Shown here one piece after another: positions 11,581 to 23,560 of a DNA stretch of 64,000 nucleotides. The notes under the pieces are model-generated. The model did no database searches and was not told the DNA's origin. It saw only the letters and a list, made by a program, of their open reading frames with translations. The stretch is from Anastrepha obliqua (taxonomy: Eukaryota > Arthropoda > Insecta > Diptera > Tephritidae): positions 130,873,601-130,937,600 of the forward strand of contig NC_072894.1 in the NCBI RefSeq assembly GCF_027943255.1. The letters are read 5' to 3'. Every line of letters starts with the position of its first letter. Position 1 is the first letter of the stretch. Position numbers and translations under genes: made by a program.

Positions 11581-13290
11581 TATTTTTTATTATAATATTT
11601 TTATGAAAAGTTGTTGCATGGAAGGAAAGCTCCGGGAAATTAGAATGCGAATATTATATAAAAATATTTTCCTGTATCGAAGCACCATCTTCAGTTTGCA
11701 ATCCTCTACTGCCTGTTGCCCAAAGTCCAGTTTGTTGCAATTGCTTTGAGGTGAGGAATGAAAAACGTAAGTAATTTTTACCTACGCGATCTTACTGCAT
11801 TTCAACTATTCCTAGATCTTACCTCACTAACTCCTACAGGGTAGACATACTAATAAGTAGGCACATATGTATGTGTGTGTAATTCTGTAAGTGGCCTTTC
11901 ACATTGGCTCTGAACCATGAACAACAATTTGCATGGACATTGAACACGAATACTATTGAAAGGCAGAGCGGAGAGAGAGAGAGAGACAGTGGAAGAGCGC
12001 GGGAGGTGAGTCCACACAGAATGATGCAACTAAATTGGGTGGTTATGGATTGAATGGCCGCCGAAGGATAGGTAATTTGAAAGCTTCTTTTTTGCATGTT
12101 GCTGTAGGGCCATTGAAATTTAAATACACTTCGGCAAACGGAAGCTGTTGAAGCTACACAAATGCATTGACAACAATGCGACCAAATGTAATGGCAAAAA
12201 ACCACAAAGAAAGCAACAGAGCAACAAAAAGCCATGAAAAAGTATTTACATCTACATACATATATATGTATGTATGTATGCATTTATATCTTTGTATTGA
12301 GCAACGAATGTCTGCTGCGTAAGCAAACAATAAAAATTTACCAGCCTTGATTTCAGGCGCACACAACCACAATAAAATGCATTGTAAAAATGTATAAGCC
12401 AGTGGGATATAGAAAATAGCTGTATTTAAGTACATTTGTTATTTATTTTTATGCGTATTCCATTTACAAATGCAACCAAGAATATTACTAGAGCTTATTG
12501 TGTGTGTATGCGGAGAGGGAGCGGGAGCGGAAGAGATGTATTTTAGTCATAAATGCAGCTGTAGTTGCATATGAGTCGGCAAAAGCAGTTATGCAGCTGC
12601 TTCCAAAAATACATTTCTATCTTTGCGTGTGTCTTTGGTATAAACTGCAATCCTGCAAGTTATAAATAACTGACTAATAAAACTTCTACTCGTACGTACG
12701 GCCTTTGTTGGATTCTGCGGTCACAAGCAATTTTCTGGTAGAGCAAATCGAAAACCATGTTATTAAATTACTGTGATTGTGTTTTTGAATTTTTGTTGCT
12801 ATTGACGATTTATTGAATAGAATTTCATATAAATACATACACACAAAAGTATTTATATTTTTCTACTTTGGTATATAAAACAGGGAATTTCTTAAAATAA
12901 AAGTATTCTTAATAAAAATGGCTTTCTAGATCCATATTGAAGCTTTTTTGATTGAAATAGTAGCTCAGACATAACTTGCGATATAAATAAATGTAAATAT
13001 GATGAATCCCCTGATAGACGCTTGCCAGCAATTCGCCTAGAGGTTGGGTAACAAAGATTGCTTCATAAGGGATTTCTCAAATCTAGGACAATTTATTGAA
13101 AATCCAGACACCCTTTCACCTTTTCTAAAGACCCCCTACTTATCAATCCTACGGCAGTCGGTTCTACGTTAACGGAGTGATTAGGTTTTATATCATGCCA
13201 ATCACTTCTCACTTCAGACTTGTTCACTTGCTACAACAACAACAGTAACACACTACTTATATAAACTGATTAGATCTTTGAAGAAGTGAT
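11581..13290. other. Non-coding stretch
   Basis: No gene recognised. It contains a (GA)n run at about 11970-11986 and TATG/TACA-rich patches near 12255-12282. A 149-codon minus-strand open frame (12283-11834) is low-complexity, rich in Cys/Phe/Leu and without a domain, so I do not call it. Confidence 0.55.
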
Positions 13291-13743
13291 TGCCAGAAAA
13301 CTGAAGCGTTTGGTTTAAAAGTGAGATTTTCTCATAAAAATCCTGGAAGAAAAACAGCAACAACACCAAAAATCGTGGAAAAACACCGGATATCATACTG
13401 AAAATCCTCCACTGACTGAAAGAGGTTTAATAGAAGCTCTAAGCACCTCATTCAGCAGTGTAGGCAATATTTTTATACTTTTACTGAAGTATTGGGTTTC
13501 AGAAAGCTGTGTGCGAAATTGGTGCCAACACATTCGAATGAGACTTTCCCAGCAACAAGGTCTATCACCATGATCCTAAATCAAAGCAAGGTGTGAACCT
13601 GGTTCATTAAATCCGAAATGAGTTCGTGTCCAGAAATTAGCCAAGAAGGTGTTAGCATCAGTTTTTTGGCATGCGGAAGGAAGATTGTTTGTGGATTATT
13701 TGCAAACTGGTACAAAAATTAGTTCTGAATATTATGGTAGCCA

Positions 13744-13752
13744 TTTAGATCA
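13744..13752. repeat. 9-bp target-site duplication, left copy (right copy at 14380-14388)
   Basis: TTTAGATCA occurs at 13744-13752 and again at 14380-14388, precisely flanking the inserted SINE-plus-transposon block. Both copies encode the same mariner residues (LD followed by H or Q). This is what a target duplication made by LINE-driven retroposition should look like. Confidence 0.85.
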
Positions 13753-13754
13753 TA

Positions 13755-14233
13755 TAAAGGGTTTTTGAATAAGGGCGGGTAAATGTGCAGAATGTCAATC
13801 GTAGCGTTTGCTGTGTGGCACGTAGCGCCGTCCTGCTGGAACCACATGTCGTCTAGGTCCATATGGTTCAATATGGGCCATAAGAAATTTGTTATCATCG
13901 TTTTGTAGCGCTCGCTGTTGACGGTGACCGCCTCACCAACGTCGTTTTCAAAAAAGTACGGACCAATGACGCCGCCGGCCCAAAATCCACACCAAACGGT
14001 AACTTTTTGAGGATGCGTTATCACCTGGTGAACCTTGTGTGGACTGGTGTCGTCCCATATACGGCAATTTTGTTTGTTAACGCAGCCATTCATCCAAAAA
14101 TGCGCCTCGTCACTAAAGATGATTTTTCGCCAACAACTGAATAATAAACAAAAGATTTGACAGATGCCACCAAAAGAAAAAAGAGCTGCCACAGGGCGCC
14201 AAAATCGACCCGCGCCAATTGAAAAACCCTTTA
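13755..14233 (-). mobile_element. DD41D (rosa-like) deletion derivative inside a SINE tail
   Basis: The ends are inverted repeats: TAAAGGGTTTTTGAAT at 13755 and, inverted, TAAAGGGTTTTTCAAT at 14233. TA is duplicated on both sides (13753-13754 and 14234-14235). On the minus strand 14130-13780 reads the catalytic core: IIFSDEAHFWMNGCVNKQN (first Asp), VTVWCGFWAGGVIGPYFF, VTVNSERYKTMITN, and MWFQQDGATCHTANATIDIL (second Asp). The frame then runs straight into the terminal repeat. The third Asp, the C-terminus and nearly all of the N-terminal DNA-binding region are deleted. It is a 479-bp non-autonomous derivative. Confidence 0.85.
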
Positions 14234-14235
14234 TA

Positions 14236-14379
14236 TATATATATAATTGGCGCGTACACCCTTTTTGGGTGTTTGGCCGAGCTCCTCCTCCTATTTGTGG
14301 TGTGCGTCTTGATGTTGTTCCACAAATGGAGGGACCTACAGTTTCAAGCCGACTCCGAACGGCAGATATTTTTATGCCG
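14236..14379 (-). mobile_element. SINE copy, 5'-truncated, minus strand, carrying the DD41D element in its tail
   Basis: In reverse complement the order is the CTGCCGTTCGGAGTCGGCTT block, GAAACTGTAGGTCCCTCCAT, the AACAACATCAAGACGCAC block, GGAGGAGGAGCTCGGCCAAA, the pyrimidine-poor end GTGTACGCGCCAATT, and a TA-rich tail. The body is nearly identical in order to the copies at 37963-38282 and 43571-43750. The tRNA-like head is absent, as in many 5'-truncated retroposons. With the nested element removed, the SINE plus tail is bounded by the 9-bp duplication TTTAGATCA. Confidence 0.85.
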
Positions 14380-14765
14380 TTTAGATCAGCTGAAAGAAAA
14401 AATCCATGAAAAAATATCCAGTTTCCAAAAGAAAAAAAAATATTTGTCATCACGACAATGCACCGAGTCACAAGAACATTTTGACAATGGCTAAAAATTT
14501 ATGAATTGTTAGAACAACACCAATTTGGCCCCTAGCGACTTTCATCTGTTTCCAGAACTAAAAAAATGCATGCGTGGAAGGTAATTTTTATCAAATCATG
14601 AGGTCATAACATCTGTGGAAGCGTATTTTGCAGCCTTGCCAGATTCCTCAAGGATGAATTTCATGAATTGGAATCTGGATGGAACAAGCTTATTGATATT
14701 CGGGGAGACTAAACGGGATAATAAAGAGTATTTTAAGCCATAAAGTTGTGTTTTTCTTATCGAAC

Positions 14766-16714
14766 CGCAAAACCTATTGAAGAACCTAGTAAATGCCATA
14801 AAAATTTAATAAATCTAGTAAAATTTGTACAATCTCGCACTAGCACCATATGGAGTAAAGATAATGGCGATATATTTGTTTTATATTCCTTCAACCAAAA
14901 GTCAGTGCTAGGCACTTTTCCACCAAGCTCGTTTTAAATAGTGATAGCAAAGAGCTCGTAAAACGTTTTTTATTTTTAAATTGCTTTTCAAACATCCTCA
15001 CCCAATTACTTATACTTCGTTGCCAGCTTTAAGCACCTTTATTACAACTAATTCCTTTCTCAGAAATATTTTGTAATTACAAAAATACATACAGACATGC
15101 ACACAAAAACATTTCCAAACGACAGTCTAAATTAGTAATAATTCTCAGAAAGCCCTTGAGCATGATTTAAGTCAGCTCCTTTTGTATAACGGTAATAATA
15201 AATTTTCCAACTTTAAGCTGACTATTAAATACTTCTAAGGACACACATCCTTTATTTGCATTTCTATGAATTAAATGCGAGCAAGCAACTTAATATTGCT
15301 GTCAGTAATATGCACAGAATTGCTGTTGTTGTTGGCACTCGCAGTCAAACTAAATAACATGAAATGAATATTTTTGGCATAATTTACAAAACAAAGGCGA
15401 AATGTAAATCTTAAAATGCCCTTGAGCACTTAAATGTCAAAGTATCATGTCCATGTCCACTCTTCAGCGTTTTACTCCTCACCCAGTGAGCGTTAAAATG
15501 GAGTGGAATATGAAAGGTACTGCTAAGTATTTGTATAGTGAAATGTGAAAATCCATACAATCCTCTGCGATGGGAACAAAAGCCAAAGCAATGACAGCAG
15601 CAAGAATTTCTTGAAAATGACAGCAGAAAACATACACAAATCATACAAAAACAAAACGAAAATGAAAAAAAAAATTATGAGAAAACTACAATCATAGAGC
15701 AGGAAGTGAGCTTTGATGGCAGGAAAAGCAAAGTAAAGCAGTGATAGCACGAAAAAAGAGAAGATTTTTAAAACAAAGTAAAGCAAACAGTTGGAAAAGT
15801 GGGTATGTACGAGTATAGGTAGCTAAAACAAATACATAGATTTCTCAAATGCAATAACTATAAGAAGGTAGCGCATAATCGCACAACCTTGACTGGCGTC
15901 TGCCGAGCTGCATCTTCATTTGTTCTCAAAAACAGAAACAAAAGTAGAAAGCTCTTCTCCAAATGTCCGACTGGTTTCATGAATGTTTGCTTTATGAGAA
16001 AAAGGCAATGGGCGATTGCTTTTAGAAAGGAACTAGGGGCTGACATATTATACATACATACATATATATAGAATAGAGAGCCTACAATTAACGAGTAATT
16101 ACTTATATAAAAGGATGTTTTCCAAATGTCGATTCTTTGGGAGAAATTTTCGGTAATTTCGTATTGCTTATTTTCTCTCAATAATTCTACTGACTTTCGT
16201 TATTGGTGTTGCTTTGCAAACCCTGCATTTGTGAGTATTAGCTGTGAAGAATTTGTTTTGAAAGTCGATCTGATTTGTATTTGAAAACTCGGGCAAAAAT
16301 ATTTCCTGTGGATATTCACCGCATGTTGGTAGATCAACAGATAAAGTGTACAAAGTCATTCATTTTAGAGTTTAGAAAAGAGAGATCTGGACCTTCATAA
16401 GATCAAAATGGATTCAAAAATAGCTGAGTAAAAGTACCAAACATTGCAGCAATCTGTTTTTAGAATTAAGGGTTGCTGCCAAGTCATGTGTTAATAATCT
16501 ATATATCTGAAGTCTGAAGTTTAATGTTATGGGGATTCTTGCTATATTTTTCGTAAAAAATATGCCTCGAACTCATCAGGTGTAAGGGATTATCCTGTGC
16601 CACTCGTAGAGTACGTATCATATAATAGTACTTTGTTGCCGCGGCTATCACTCAATTTACCATTTCTATTTATCATTGCCATGCGTTTAATATTCATTGC
16701 AGTTTTCCATGGAG
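14766..16714. other. Non-coding stretch
   Basis: No gene recognised. It is A/T-rich with long A-runs near 15650-15700. Minus-strand open frames there (for example 15786-15411) are hydrophobic by composition, because the plus strand is A-rich, and show no domain. Confidence 0.55.
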
Positions 16715-18374
16715 GGAACACTTCTCGAACCTATTAAACAGTGACAGCTGCGGATGTCACCGAGAAAGTGAAGATCTCGATACCCCAATCGTTGACGACG
16801 GAATTGTCGTTCCGTTACCCGATCATGACGAGCTGAGAATAGCGATAAAGCGGCTAAAGAACAACAAAGCCGCGGGCGCCGACGGACTGCCGGGTGAGCT
16901 ATTCAAACATGGGGGCGAGGAGCTGGTAAAGTGCATGCATCAGCTCCTATGCAGAATATGGTCGGATGAAAGCATGCTTGCCGATTGGAATTTAAGTGTG
17001 CTTTGCCCAATCCATAAGAAGGGCGATCCTGCAATTTGTGCCAATTACCGCGGGATTAGTCTTCTAAATATCGCCTATAAGGTTCTAGCGAGCGTATTGT
17101 GTGAAAGACTGAAGCCCACCGTCAACCAACTGATTGGACCTTATCAGTGTGGCTTCAGACCTGGAAAGTCTACCATCGACCAAATATTCACAATACGCCA
17201 AATCTTGGAATAGACCCATGAAAGGAGAATCGACAAACACCATCTTTTCGTCGACTTCAAAGCTGCATTCGACAGTACGTAAAGGAGTTACCTGTATGCC
17301 GCGACGTCTGAATTTGGTATCACCGCAAAACTAATACGGCTATGTAAGATGACGTTGCTCAACACCAGCAGCGCCGTCAGAATTGGGAAGGAACTCTCCG
17401 AGCCGTTTGATACCAAACGAAGTTTCAGACAGCGTGACTCGCTGTCGTGTGACTTCTTTAACCTGATGTTGGAGAGCATCGTATGAACCGCAGAACTTAA
17501 TCGCTCAGGTACAATATTTCATAAGAGCGTACAATTGTTGGCGTATGCCGATGATATCGATATCATCGGCCTTAACAACCGCGCTGTTAGTTCTGCTTTC
17601 TCCAAACTGGATAAAGAGACAAAGCGAATGGGTGTGGTGGTGAACGAGGACAAAACGAAGTACCTCCTATCTTCAAACAAACAGTCGGTGCACTCGCGTA
17701 TCGGCACTCACGTCACTGTAGACAGTTATAATTTCGGGGTTGTAAAAGACTTCGTTTATTTAGGAACCAGCAATAACACCGACAACAATGTCAGCCTTGA
17801 AATCCAACGTAGAATCACTCTTGCCAACAAGTGCTACTTTGGACTAAGTAGGCAATTGAGTAGTAAAGGCCCCTCTCGACGAACAAAACTAACACTCTAC
17901 AAAACTCTCATCATGCCCGTCCTAACGTATGGCGCAGAAGCTTGGACGATGACAACATACGATGAAGCGACGCTTGGAGTGTTTGAGAGAAAGATTCTGC
18001 GCAAGATTTTTGGACCTTTGCACATTGGCAGGGGCGAATATCGCAGGGGATGGAACTATGAGCTGTATGAGCTTTACGACGACATAGACATAGCGCAGCG
18101 AATAAAGATCCAGCGGCTACGTTGGCTGGGTCATGTCGTTCGAATGGATACAAACGCTCTGGCTCTGAAAGTATTCGATGCGGTACCAGCTGGTGGTAGC
18201 AGAGGAAGAGGAAGGCCTCCTCTGCTTTGGAAAGATCAGGTGGAGAAGGACTTGGCTTCACTTGGTGTGCCCAATTGGCGCCGGTTAGCACGAGAAAGAA
18301 ACGACTGGCGCGCTTTGTTAAACTCGACCAAAATCGCGTAAGCGGTTATAGCGCCAATTAAGAAGAAGAAGAAG
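16715..18374 (+). mobile_element. Non-LTR retrotransposon RT (RTE-like), 5'-truncated, with AAG tail
   Basis: This is the reverse transcriptase of a LINE without an RNase H domain. It begins mid-protein near 16715 (WREHFSNLLN), then gives IAIKRLKNNKAAGADGLPGE, ICANYRGISLLNIAYK, GFRPGKSTIDQIF, FVDFKAAFDST, the damaged FRQRDSLSCDFFNLML (Arg where Gly is usual) and the catalytic LLAYADDIDIIG at about 17537-17572. The frame 17535-18341 then stays open for 268 codons through KMGVVVNEDKTKYLLS-like thumb motifs, LTYGAEAWTM, RWLGHVVRMD and the C-terminus, with a stop at about 18341. Upstream stops occur near 17212, 17281 and 17484. The 3' end has a short UTR and an (AAG)n tail, as in RTE-type elements. 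Endonuclease and ORF1 are absent. Other 3' ends of this family are at 27789 and 40734. Confidence 0.9.
18361..18374 (+). repeat. (AAG)n tail of the LINE
   Basis: A short AAG run directly after the LINE 3' end sequence GCGGTTATAGCGCCAATTA. Confidence 0.8.
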
Positions 18375-19230
18375 TTGTCCATGCCAAGAAACCATGCAGA
18401 AATCCCTTCTTCGCCATTTTTTTTGCAGTTTTCTGCTCTCTCAAATTGTGATTGTGATTGACATCTACTTCGTGACTTTATATATTTTTGTCAATTAGTT
18501 ACCAGTTGTTATGTTATATGCAATATTCTGGGGGAAACTAAGTTCTTCTATGATTGGACAAAATTTCGTTGGTAGAAAATATTTTTAGCAATTTTAATTT
18601 TTTATATTTTTTTGCAGTTTTGCATTAGAATATTTAAATTTTTTAGTCGGAAGCTCTGTTTTTAAAAAAAATGTCAATTCAGTAATATTAATTGAGAAGA
18701 CTAAGTTGTAGAAGATATAATATAAAGGTGAGGTTGTTGTCAGAATATAATATAAAGGTGAGGATGCAAAAAAAACTTTGTTTATGCTACCCACAAATTT
18801 TTTGTATGAAAAAAAAAATACTTTTTATTATATTATGAAAAAAAAATACTTTTTATTTTTTCAATGTTCCAATGTTTTCTCCTCATTATGTTGGTCTCCT
18901 TGCCATGGGGATCAGACTTAAGTAGTTGTTAAACCCCCATTTATTGGGGTTAGCCTACGACAAACTAAGAGAGAACCTCCATATGACTGGGTATCCATCC
19001 GCAATACGACCACCACTGCCGCCATTGAATCTGTACCGATGATAGTCCCCTGTTTTTCTTTACCCTGATGTTCCACCTTATCCACATACGGCACCAAGTT
19101 GACTGATGAGTATACAGACCCTTTCAGACTTGTAAGCGACTTATTTTTGAGGAAACTCTAAGAGTGGTAAAACCATCTGCAAAATCACCTGGCATTTGTA
19201 ACTTATTCATTAAAGCAACCGGATGGTTTG
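18375..19230. other. Non-coding stretch with two small direct duplications
   Basis: No gene. GAATATAATATAAAGGTGAG-type units are repeated at about 18714-18732 and 18742-18763. An A-run plus TACTTTTTATTATATTATG is duplicated at about 18810-18858. The rest is undistinguished. Confidence 0.55.
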
Positions 19231-19345
19231 AAAAGGAACACGTAGAGTAAGGATAAGCTCCAGTGGTATCACAATGGACCTGCCGAAGGTCTAAGTGTGT
19301 CTTGCGACAACCACCCTACCTACCTACCTACCTACCTACTTATTC
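19231..19345 (+). mobile_element. LINE 3' end with (CTAC)n tail
   Basis: The segment GTGGTATCACAATGGACCT, then GGTCTAAGTGTG, is followed by (CCTA)n at about 19313-19338. A unique segment running into a simple-repeat tail is typical of a LINE 3' terminus. It may belong to an RNase H LINE family; this is from my memory of dipteran LINE ends and cannot be tested here. Confidence 0.45.
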
Positions 19346-19369
19346 TGAATGCTAAATATGTACATAGAA

Positions 19370-19800
19370 GCTCTGCTTAACCAAAACAAGCACAGTCTTA
19401 GCATACTGATTTCGGTTTTAATGGGGCACTGCCTAATAAGCAGTGGATATTCGTGCAAGCACACAACTTCTGTAGAAGCTGTCTAAATGAGGAAGAGATG
19501 ATATCGCACCTACTGTGCCATTGTTCAGCTTTATCCAGAAGTATATTTATTATTTTCGGTAGGCAATATTTTAATGAAATGGAAGAACTAAGTTTTATGA
19601 AAACCAGGGATCTTGAAAAGTATGTATACACTGGTTTTAAGAGAGATAAGGACAAGTTCCCTTACTTACTTCGATGTTGTTTTTATTGTTTCACTTTTAG
19701 TGCAACAAATATTGTCATTTGTTTGTACCCGTCCCAGTCACTATTAATTCCAACCATTACGATATCTCTTCATATACACGCCGTTGCAAAATTATAAACG
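19370..19800 (+). mobile_element. LINE C-terminal fragment (zinc knuckle after RNase H)
   Basis: The plus strand reads, with one shift, a MGHCL motif, and then from 19453 AHNFCRSCLNEEEMISHLLC followed by HCSALSRS. This is the CX2C..HX4C knuckle found at the end of RNase H-bearing LINE polyproteins. It continues with FFNEMEELS-like and DLEKYV motifs to about 19645. The upstream RNase H and RT are absent. It is a different family from the 10.7 kb and 54.4 kb copies (HCRTCGDLSEKE). Confidence 0.65.
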
Positions 19801-21210
19801 CATCGCAACTTTCATTTTCCAAATATGATTCGTACTACAAACAAAAACTTCCTAAAGAATTAAAAAAAAAATATCAAAACTTTCAATTTTTCAACTAAAA
19901 TTTTTCTTGGTATGCCAAAATACGACATCGATGTCTAAATTCGTGCTTAGTTAGATGTCTGACAGGCTTAGAATGCGAACTTTCACAATATTTCATTTTT
20001 TTATTAGAGAAGAAGTGGCTTCAACGCATTGGGAATTAAAAGGGGAAACTTGAGTTGTATCGGAAAAGGCCTTCAGACCGCACTGGACTCCTCTACATGC
20101 TCATGAATAGTGAGTCCCCATAACCTAACTTATTATAATCGACTTACTGTTTTATTTTAACATTTTCAATAAATTAATTTTTATTATTTTTTTTTTCTTT
20201 TGTTCCGCATGAAAATGTTCTGATTAGTTTCATAATGGCACACAAATTCTGTTAAATTTTCTACTACTCCGCTAATGGATAGCTATACCACGGCTAGCTT
20301 ATATTATAGGCCATACACATTGAAAAAGCCATTTTCCCCGGGACTGCTATGCAAACTCTCATGTCCTGCTGTCCACGCATATCCTACTCAAATACTGTTG
20401 CTTGTTGAGCAACTACACAGAACCTCATCACCGTTCGATAAAATGAATACCACTTTATTTATTAATGTTTGCGTTTCATCAAATCAAATTTCTATTTTTA
20501 CAAACTTCAACCCTCATTTGCCCCTGCTGCAACCCGCTCTTTGAAGAATCACAAAACAAGCCGTATACTTGATTTAACTCCAGCCAACTGCTCGCTAGCC
20601 AAGCAAATCAAGGAAATTCGAGAAGATTGGCACTAAAGAGATATGAGCATGGAAAATTGATATGAATAGTCTGTAACAAAAACAACTAAAGGCCAAATGT
20701 GATTGTTATGTGGTGCCATGAACTCTAACAAACAAAGCGTCCAAATACAAAACAAAACAAAAAACACAATAGACGAAATGTTGAAACCTTTCCCATTTCC
20801 GATGAAGTCAGCAAGCAGGCAACTCTTAGATGGACTAAAATTATATGAAATAGAAAAAACCGCAGAAAAATATGTCGCGCTGAAGAAAATGTCAAAACAA
20901 ATGACAAAGCAATAAACATGCGGAAATAATGCGTCGAAAAAAGCGGACAACAAAAACATTGCAGAAATCAATGCGAAACTTATGTTAAGTAAAAATAAAA
21001 ATAATAAAAAAGCACGAAATGATATGAGATGAAAGCAAATGAAATGAAATGACACAAAATTGTCCAATGAACTAGAAACGAATGAGGAAACGAATATGAG
21101 CAGAATGGACACAATGATGCACAAAAGCAATAACAATAACAATATGAAACTAAAACCTATTACAATAATGTGTGCACACAATCAACAACAAATTAATGAA
21201 AAAATATGAA
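19801..21210. other. Non-coding, A-rich in its second half
   Basis: No gene. The 182-codon minus-strand frame at 21181-20633 is a composition artefact of A-rich plus-strand sequence (long Phe/Leu/Ser stretches, no domain). Confidence 0.6.
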
Positions 21211-21368
21211 AAGCAAAAAAAAAAATTTAATAATAAATAAATTTTATGTAATAATAACTAAACTAAAAAATAATAGAAAAAATCACTAAAATAAAAAAAA
21301 AAATTTTAATAATAAATAAATTTTATGTAATAATAACTAAACTAAAAAATAATAGAAAAAATCACTAA
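21211..21368. repeat. Tandem duplication, 79-bp unit, two copies
   Basis: The block from AATTTAATAATAAATAAATT through AATAGAAAAAATCACTAA occurs twice. TTTTATGTAATAATAACTAA starts at 21242 and again at 21321. The copies are almost identical, so the duplication is recent. Confidence 0.9.
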
Positions 21369-23435
21369 CATACACAGGATATGCGCAAGGAAGACAAATA
21401 AATTGAAAAATACCACAGGATGTGCAGAGAGGAAGTGGGGTCACACAAGGACCACGTCGCGCCGGTGGAAAGGTAAACAGGATGCTGTGCGAGTGGCGTG
21501 AAAGGGCAAAGGGGAAGTGGAATTTCATTGATATTTATACGTTTGGCTGTGCTCATTGTTGTTGTAACTGTTATTCGCATTGCCATGTCATTGGGTTAGA
21601 ATTACATTTTCAATAAACAATAAACGGAAATGAAAGCATTCCCATATAACAACAAGTACAACAACCACCAGGCAACCAAGCGAATGGCTTGTCGCCCTCT
21701 TTTCAAATGAGTTTTCCATAGAAAATTAAATAGAAAAATTTTGAATTTGAGTTAATTTCTTGTCGTGTGTGCTTGAAAGCGCTTCTGCATGTGTGAGTAT
21801 TGTGTGCGGCGAAGCGTCAATATTTGCGCATCATTACAAGCCTAGTGTACATATCTGGTATGGCAGATTATTCAACCACGAAGCATTCACACACGCACAC
21901 GCACTCAATTACATATTAAATTGCATTATTATATTTTCAAATTGAACGATTTTTCAATACTCAACTTCATACTGGCTAACGATTCAATTTTTTACGTAGG
22001 TTTTTTTTTTCTTTTTTTTTTTAAATAACATACGCATTTATTTGTTGGCAAATGTGCACATCTGTGGTTCGTCGCTTGCTGCTCGTCAAACCGCAAATTT
22101 TTTGAAACGATGTGACAGCTGTCAAAGTGCGAGTTGGCGAGTTGAGAGGGTAGTTTAGCGCACGTTGGGGTTAAACAAAAACATACCCTTAAACAATTTT
22201 GGAAAAAATTTTGGAAAAACCCATTATCAGTGCGGAAATCGATAAAACCCCAGAGAAACGTATATTCGAGAAAAATTTTATGAAATAAAATATTATCAAT
22301 ATGCAGGTTTTCCTTTCTTTTTTTAAGTCCAGCAAATGCAAACAATAGTACAGCGCAAATCACTGAAACCAATGATGGTGGGTAAATTCTCAAACAAAGG
22401 CATTTTGTGCTTGGCTATGTGTGCATTAACATGTTGCTGCAGCGATTTTTTTCTCGTCAAATAGCAAACTCATTTTACAAATTAATTGGCATTTGCTAAA
22501 TTAAGCGCACGTCTAGAATTCGATATCCACCGCAGCGAGCATAGAAATGATTGTAGGTAGCAGTGAATGCTCGTAGTTGCCCTACCCTGCAGTAAAATTT
22601 ACTAGCGGATTCTAGTGAATGTGCTTGTAGTGAATTTAGAATCCTGATTCGTTCGCATTCCTTCTTCTTCCCCACGACATACTTTGCTTTTACGCTGTGA
22701 TGTGCTGGGGAATGTTAGCTGCCTTCGCTCACATACCTTTTTCGTTAGCTCGGAGCTGATGGCAAAGATTTTCTCTCCAATAAAAATTAGTCTTTAAAAT
22801 AGCCTAGACAAGCTTCATTTGTGGTGAATTGAGCTTCAGAAAATGGTTCTATGTGACTTACTGGATGATACTTTACGTTTTTCCTTCCAGTTACTGCCCG
22901 GCTAAGAATGCCCTTAGGTGTGTAAGCGAGGCCTCGGAGTGTTACTAGATGAACGATTTTCTTTTCAATACCTCAAAAAGAGAACGGGTACGCCAAGGGG
23001 TTGACAGACCACGAGCATCACAAATAACGAGTTGAAGCAACAAAAGTTGCCCCCACGCGAACTAACTAATATTCATTATTTATTTTATTTAAGTTAGACA
23101 TACAAGTATAGGTTATTTTTACAATGATTGACCTTAAAAATAGCTTACATATTTAAATCCTAGATTACAAAAAATTAATAATTAAAATCATAATCATTAA
23201 TAATTAAGTGCTTCCAAACAATTTTAGTTTTCAGCAGCTGCTTTCCAATGCTGCCACCATATTTTTATTTAGAGCAGTTGCTTCATCAATTCACCACTTC
23301 CTAAGGCGTGGTGAACGCTTTTCGTGCACTTAAGCATCAGGCAAGGTAAACGACACACCAACGGGCCAACAACAATAATCAAAACAAAGAGTCTCTTGGT
23401 GCGTTTTGTGACCAATTTCCACAGCTTCAAAGGGA
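21369..23435. other. Non-coding stretch
   Basis: No gene recognised. It has long T- and A-runs near 22000-22020 and AT-rich sequence near 23060-23210. A GC-richer patch at about 22505-22760 has no reading frame I can assign. Confidence 0.5.
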
Positions 23436-23439
23436 TTTT

Positions 23440-23560
23440 GCTATATGCTGAATTTGGTATCCACTCACAACTTTTCTATTAAGATTAGATTGAGCAATAA
23501 CACCAGCTCCATCAGAAACCGATATATTTCTTGAAGACCACCTTATACAATACAATATAA
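23440..23560 (+). mobile_element. Short LINE RT relic
   Basis: Two plus-strand frames in succession read YAEFGIHSQLFY and then KIRLSNNTSSIRNRYIS. This resembles the YAATSEFGITAKLIRLCK and NTSSAVRIGKELS segment of the LINE at 16715-18374. It is very short and diverged. Confidence 0.35.

Larger units (their letters stand above)
13291..14765 (+). mobile_element. Mariner (DD34D-type) pseudogene split by a nested insertion
   Basis: The left part, 13291-13752, reads degenerate mariner in several frames: LCAKLV, then VRVQKLAKKVLASVFWHAEG, then FVDYLQTGTKISSEYYG and SHLD. After an interruption (13753-14379) the same protein resumes in order at 14380 with LDQLKEKIHEK. Then, after a frameshift in an A-run near 14430, it gives HHDNAPSHK (second catalytic Asp), LAPSDFHLFPELKKCMRGR (third Asp) and a C-terminus ending about 14765. 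The order of motifs on either side shows one element interrupted once. The N-terminal half is heavily deleted and stops are frequent. The host copy is therefore older than both insertions it carries. Confidence 0.85.

Noticed and set aside
11834..12283. 149-codon open frame on the minus strand
   Set aside because: Low-complexity, Cys/Phe/His-rich, over CA/TATG-rich DNA. No motif recognised.
20633..21181. 182-codon open frame on the minus strand
   Set aside because: Built almost wholly of Phe, Leu, Ser and Ile because the plus strand is A-rich. It has no domain, and nothing in its neighbourhood supports a gene.
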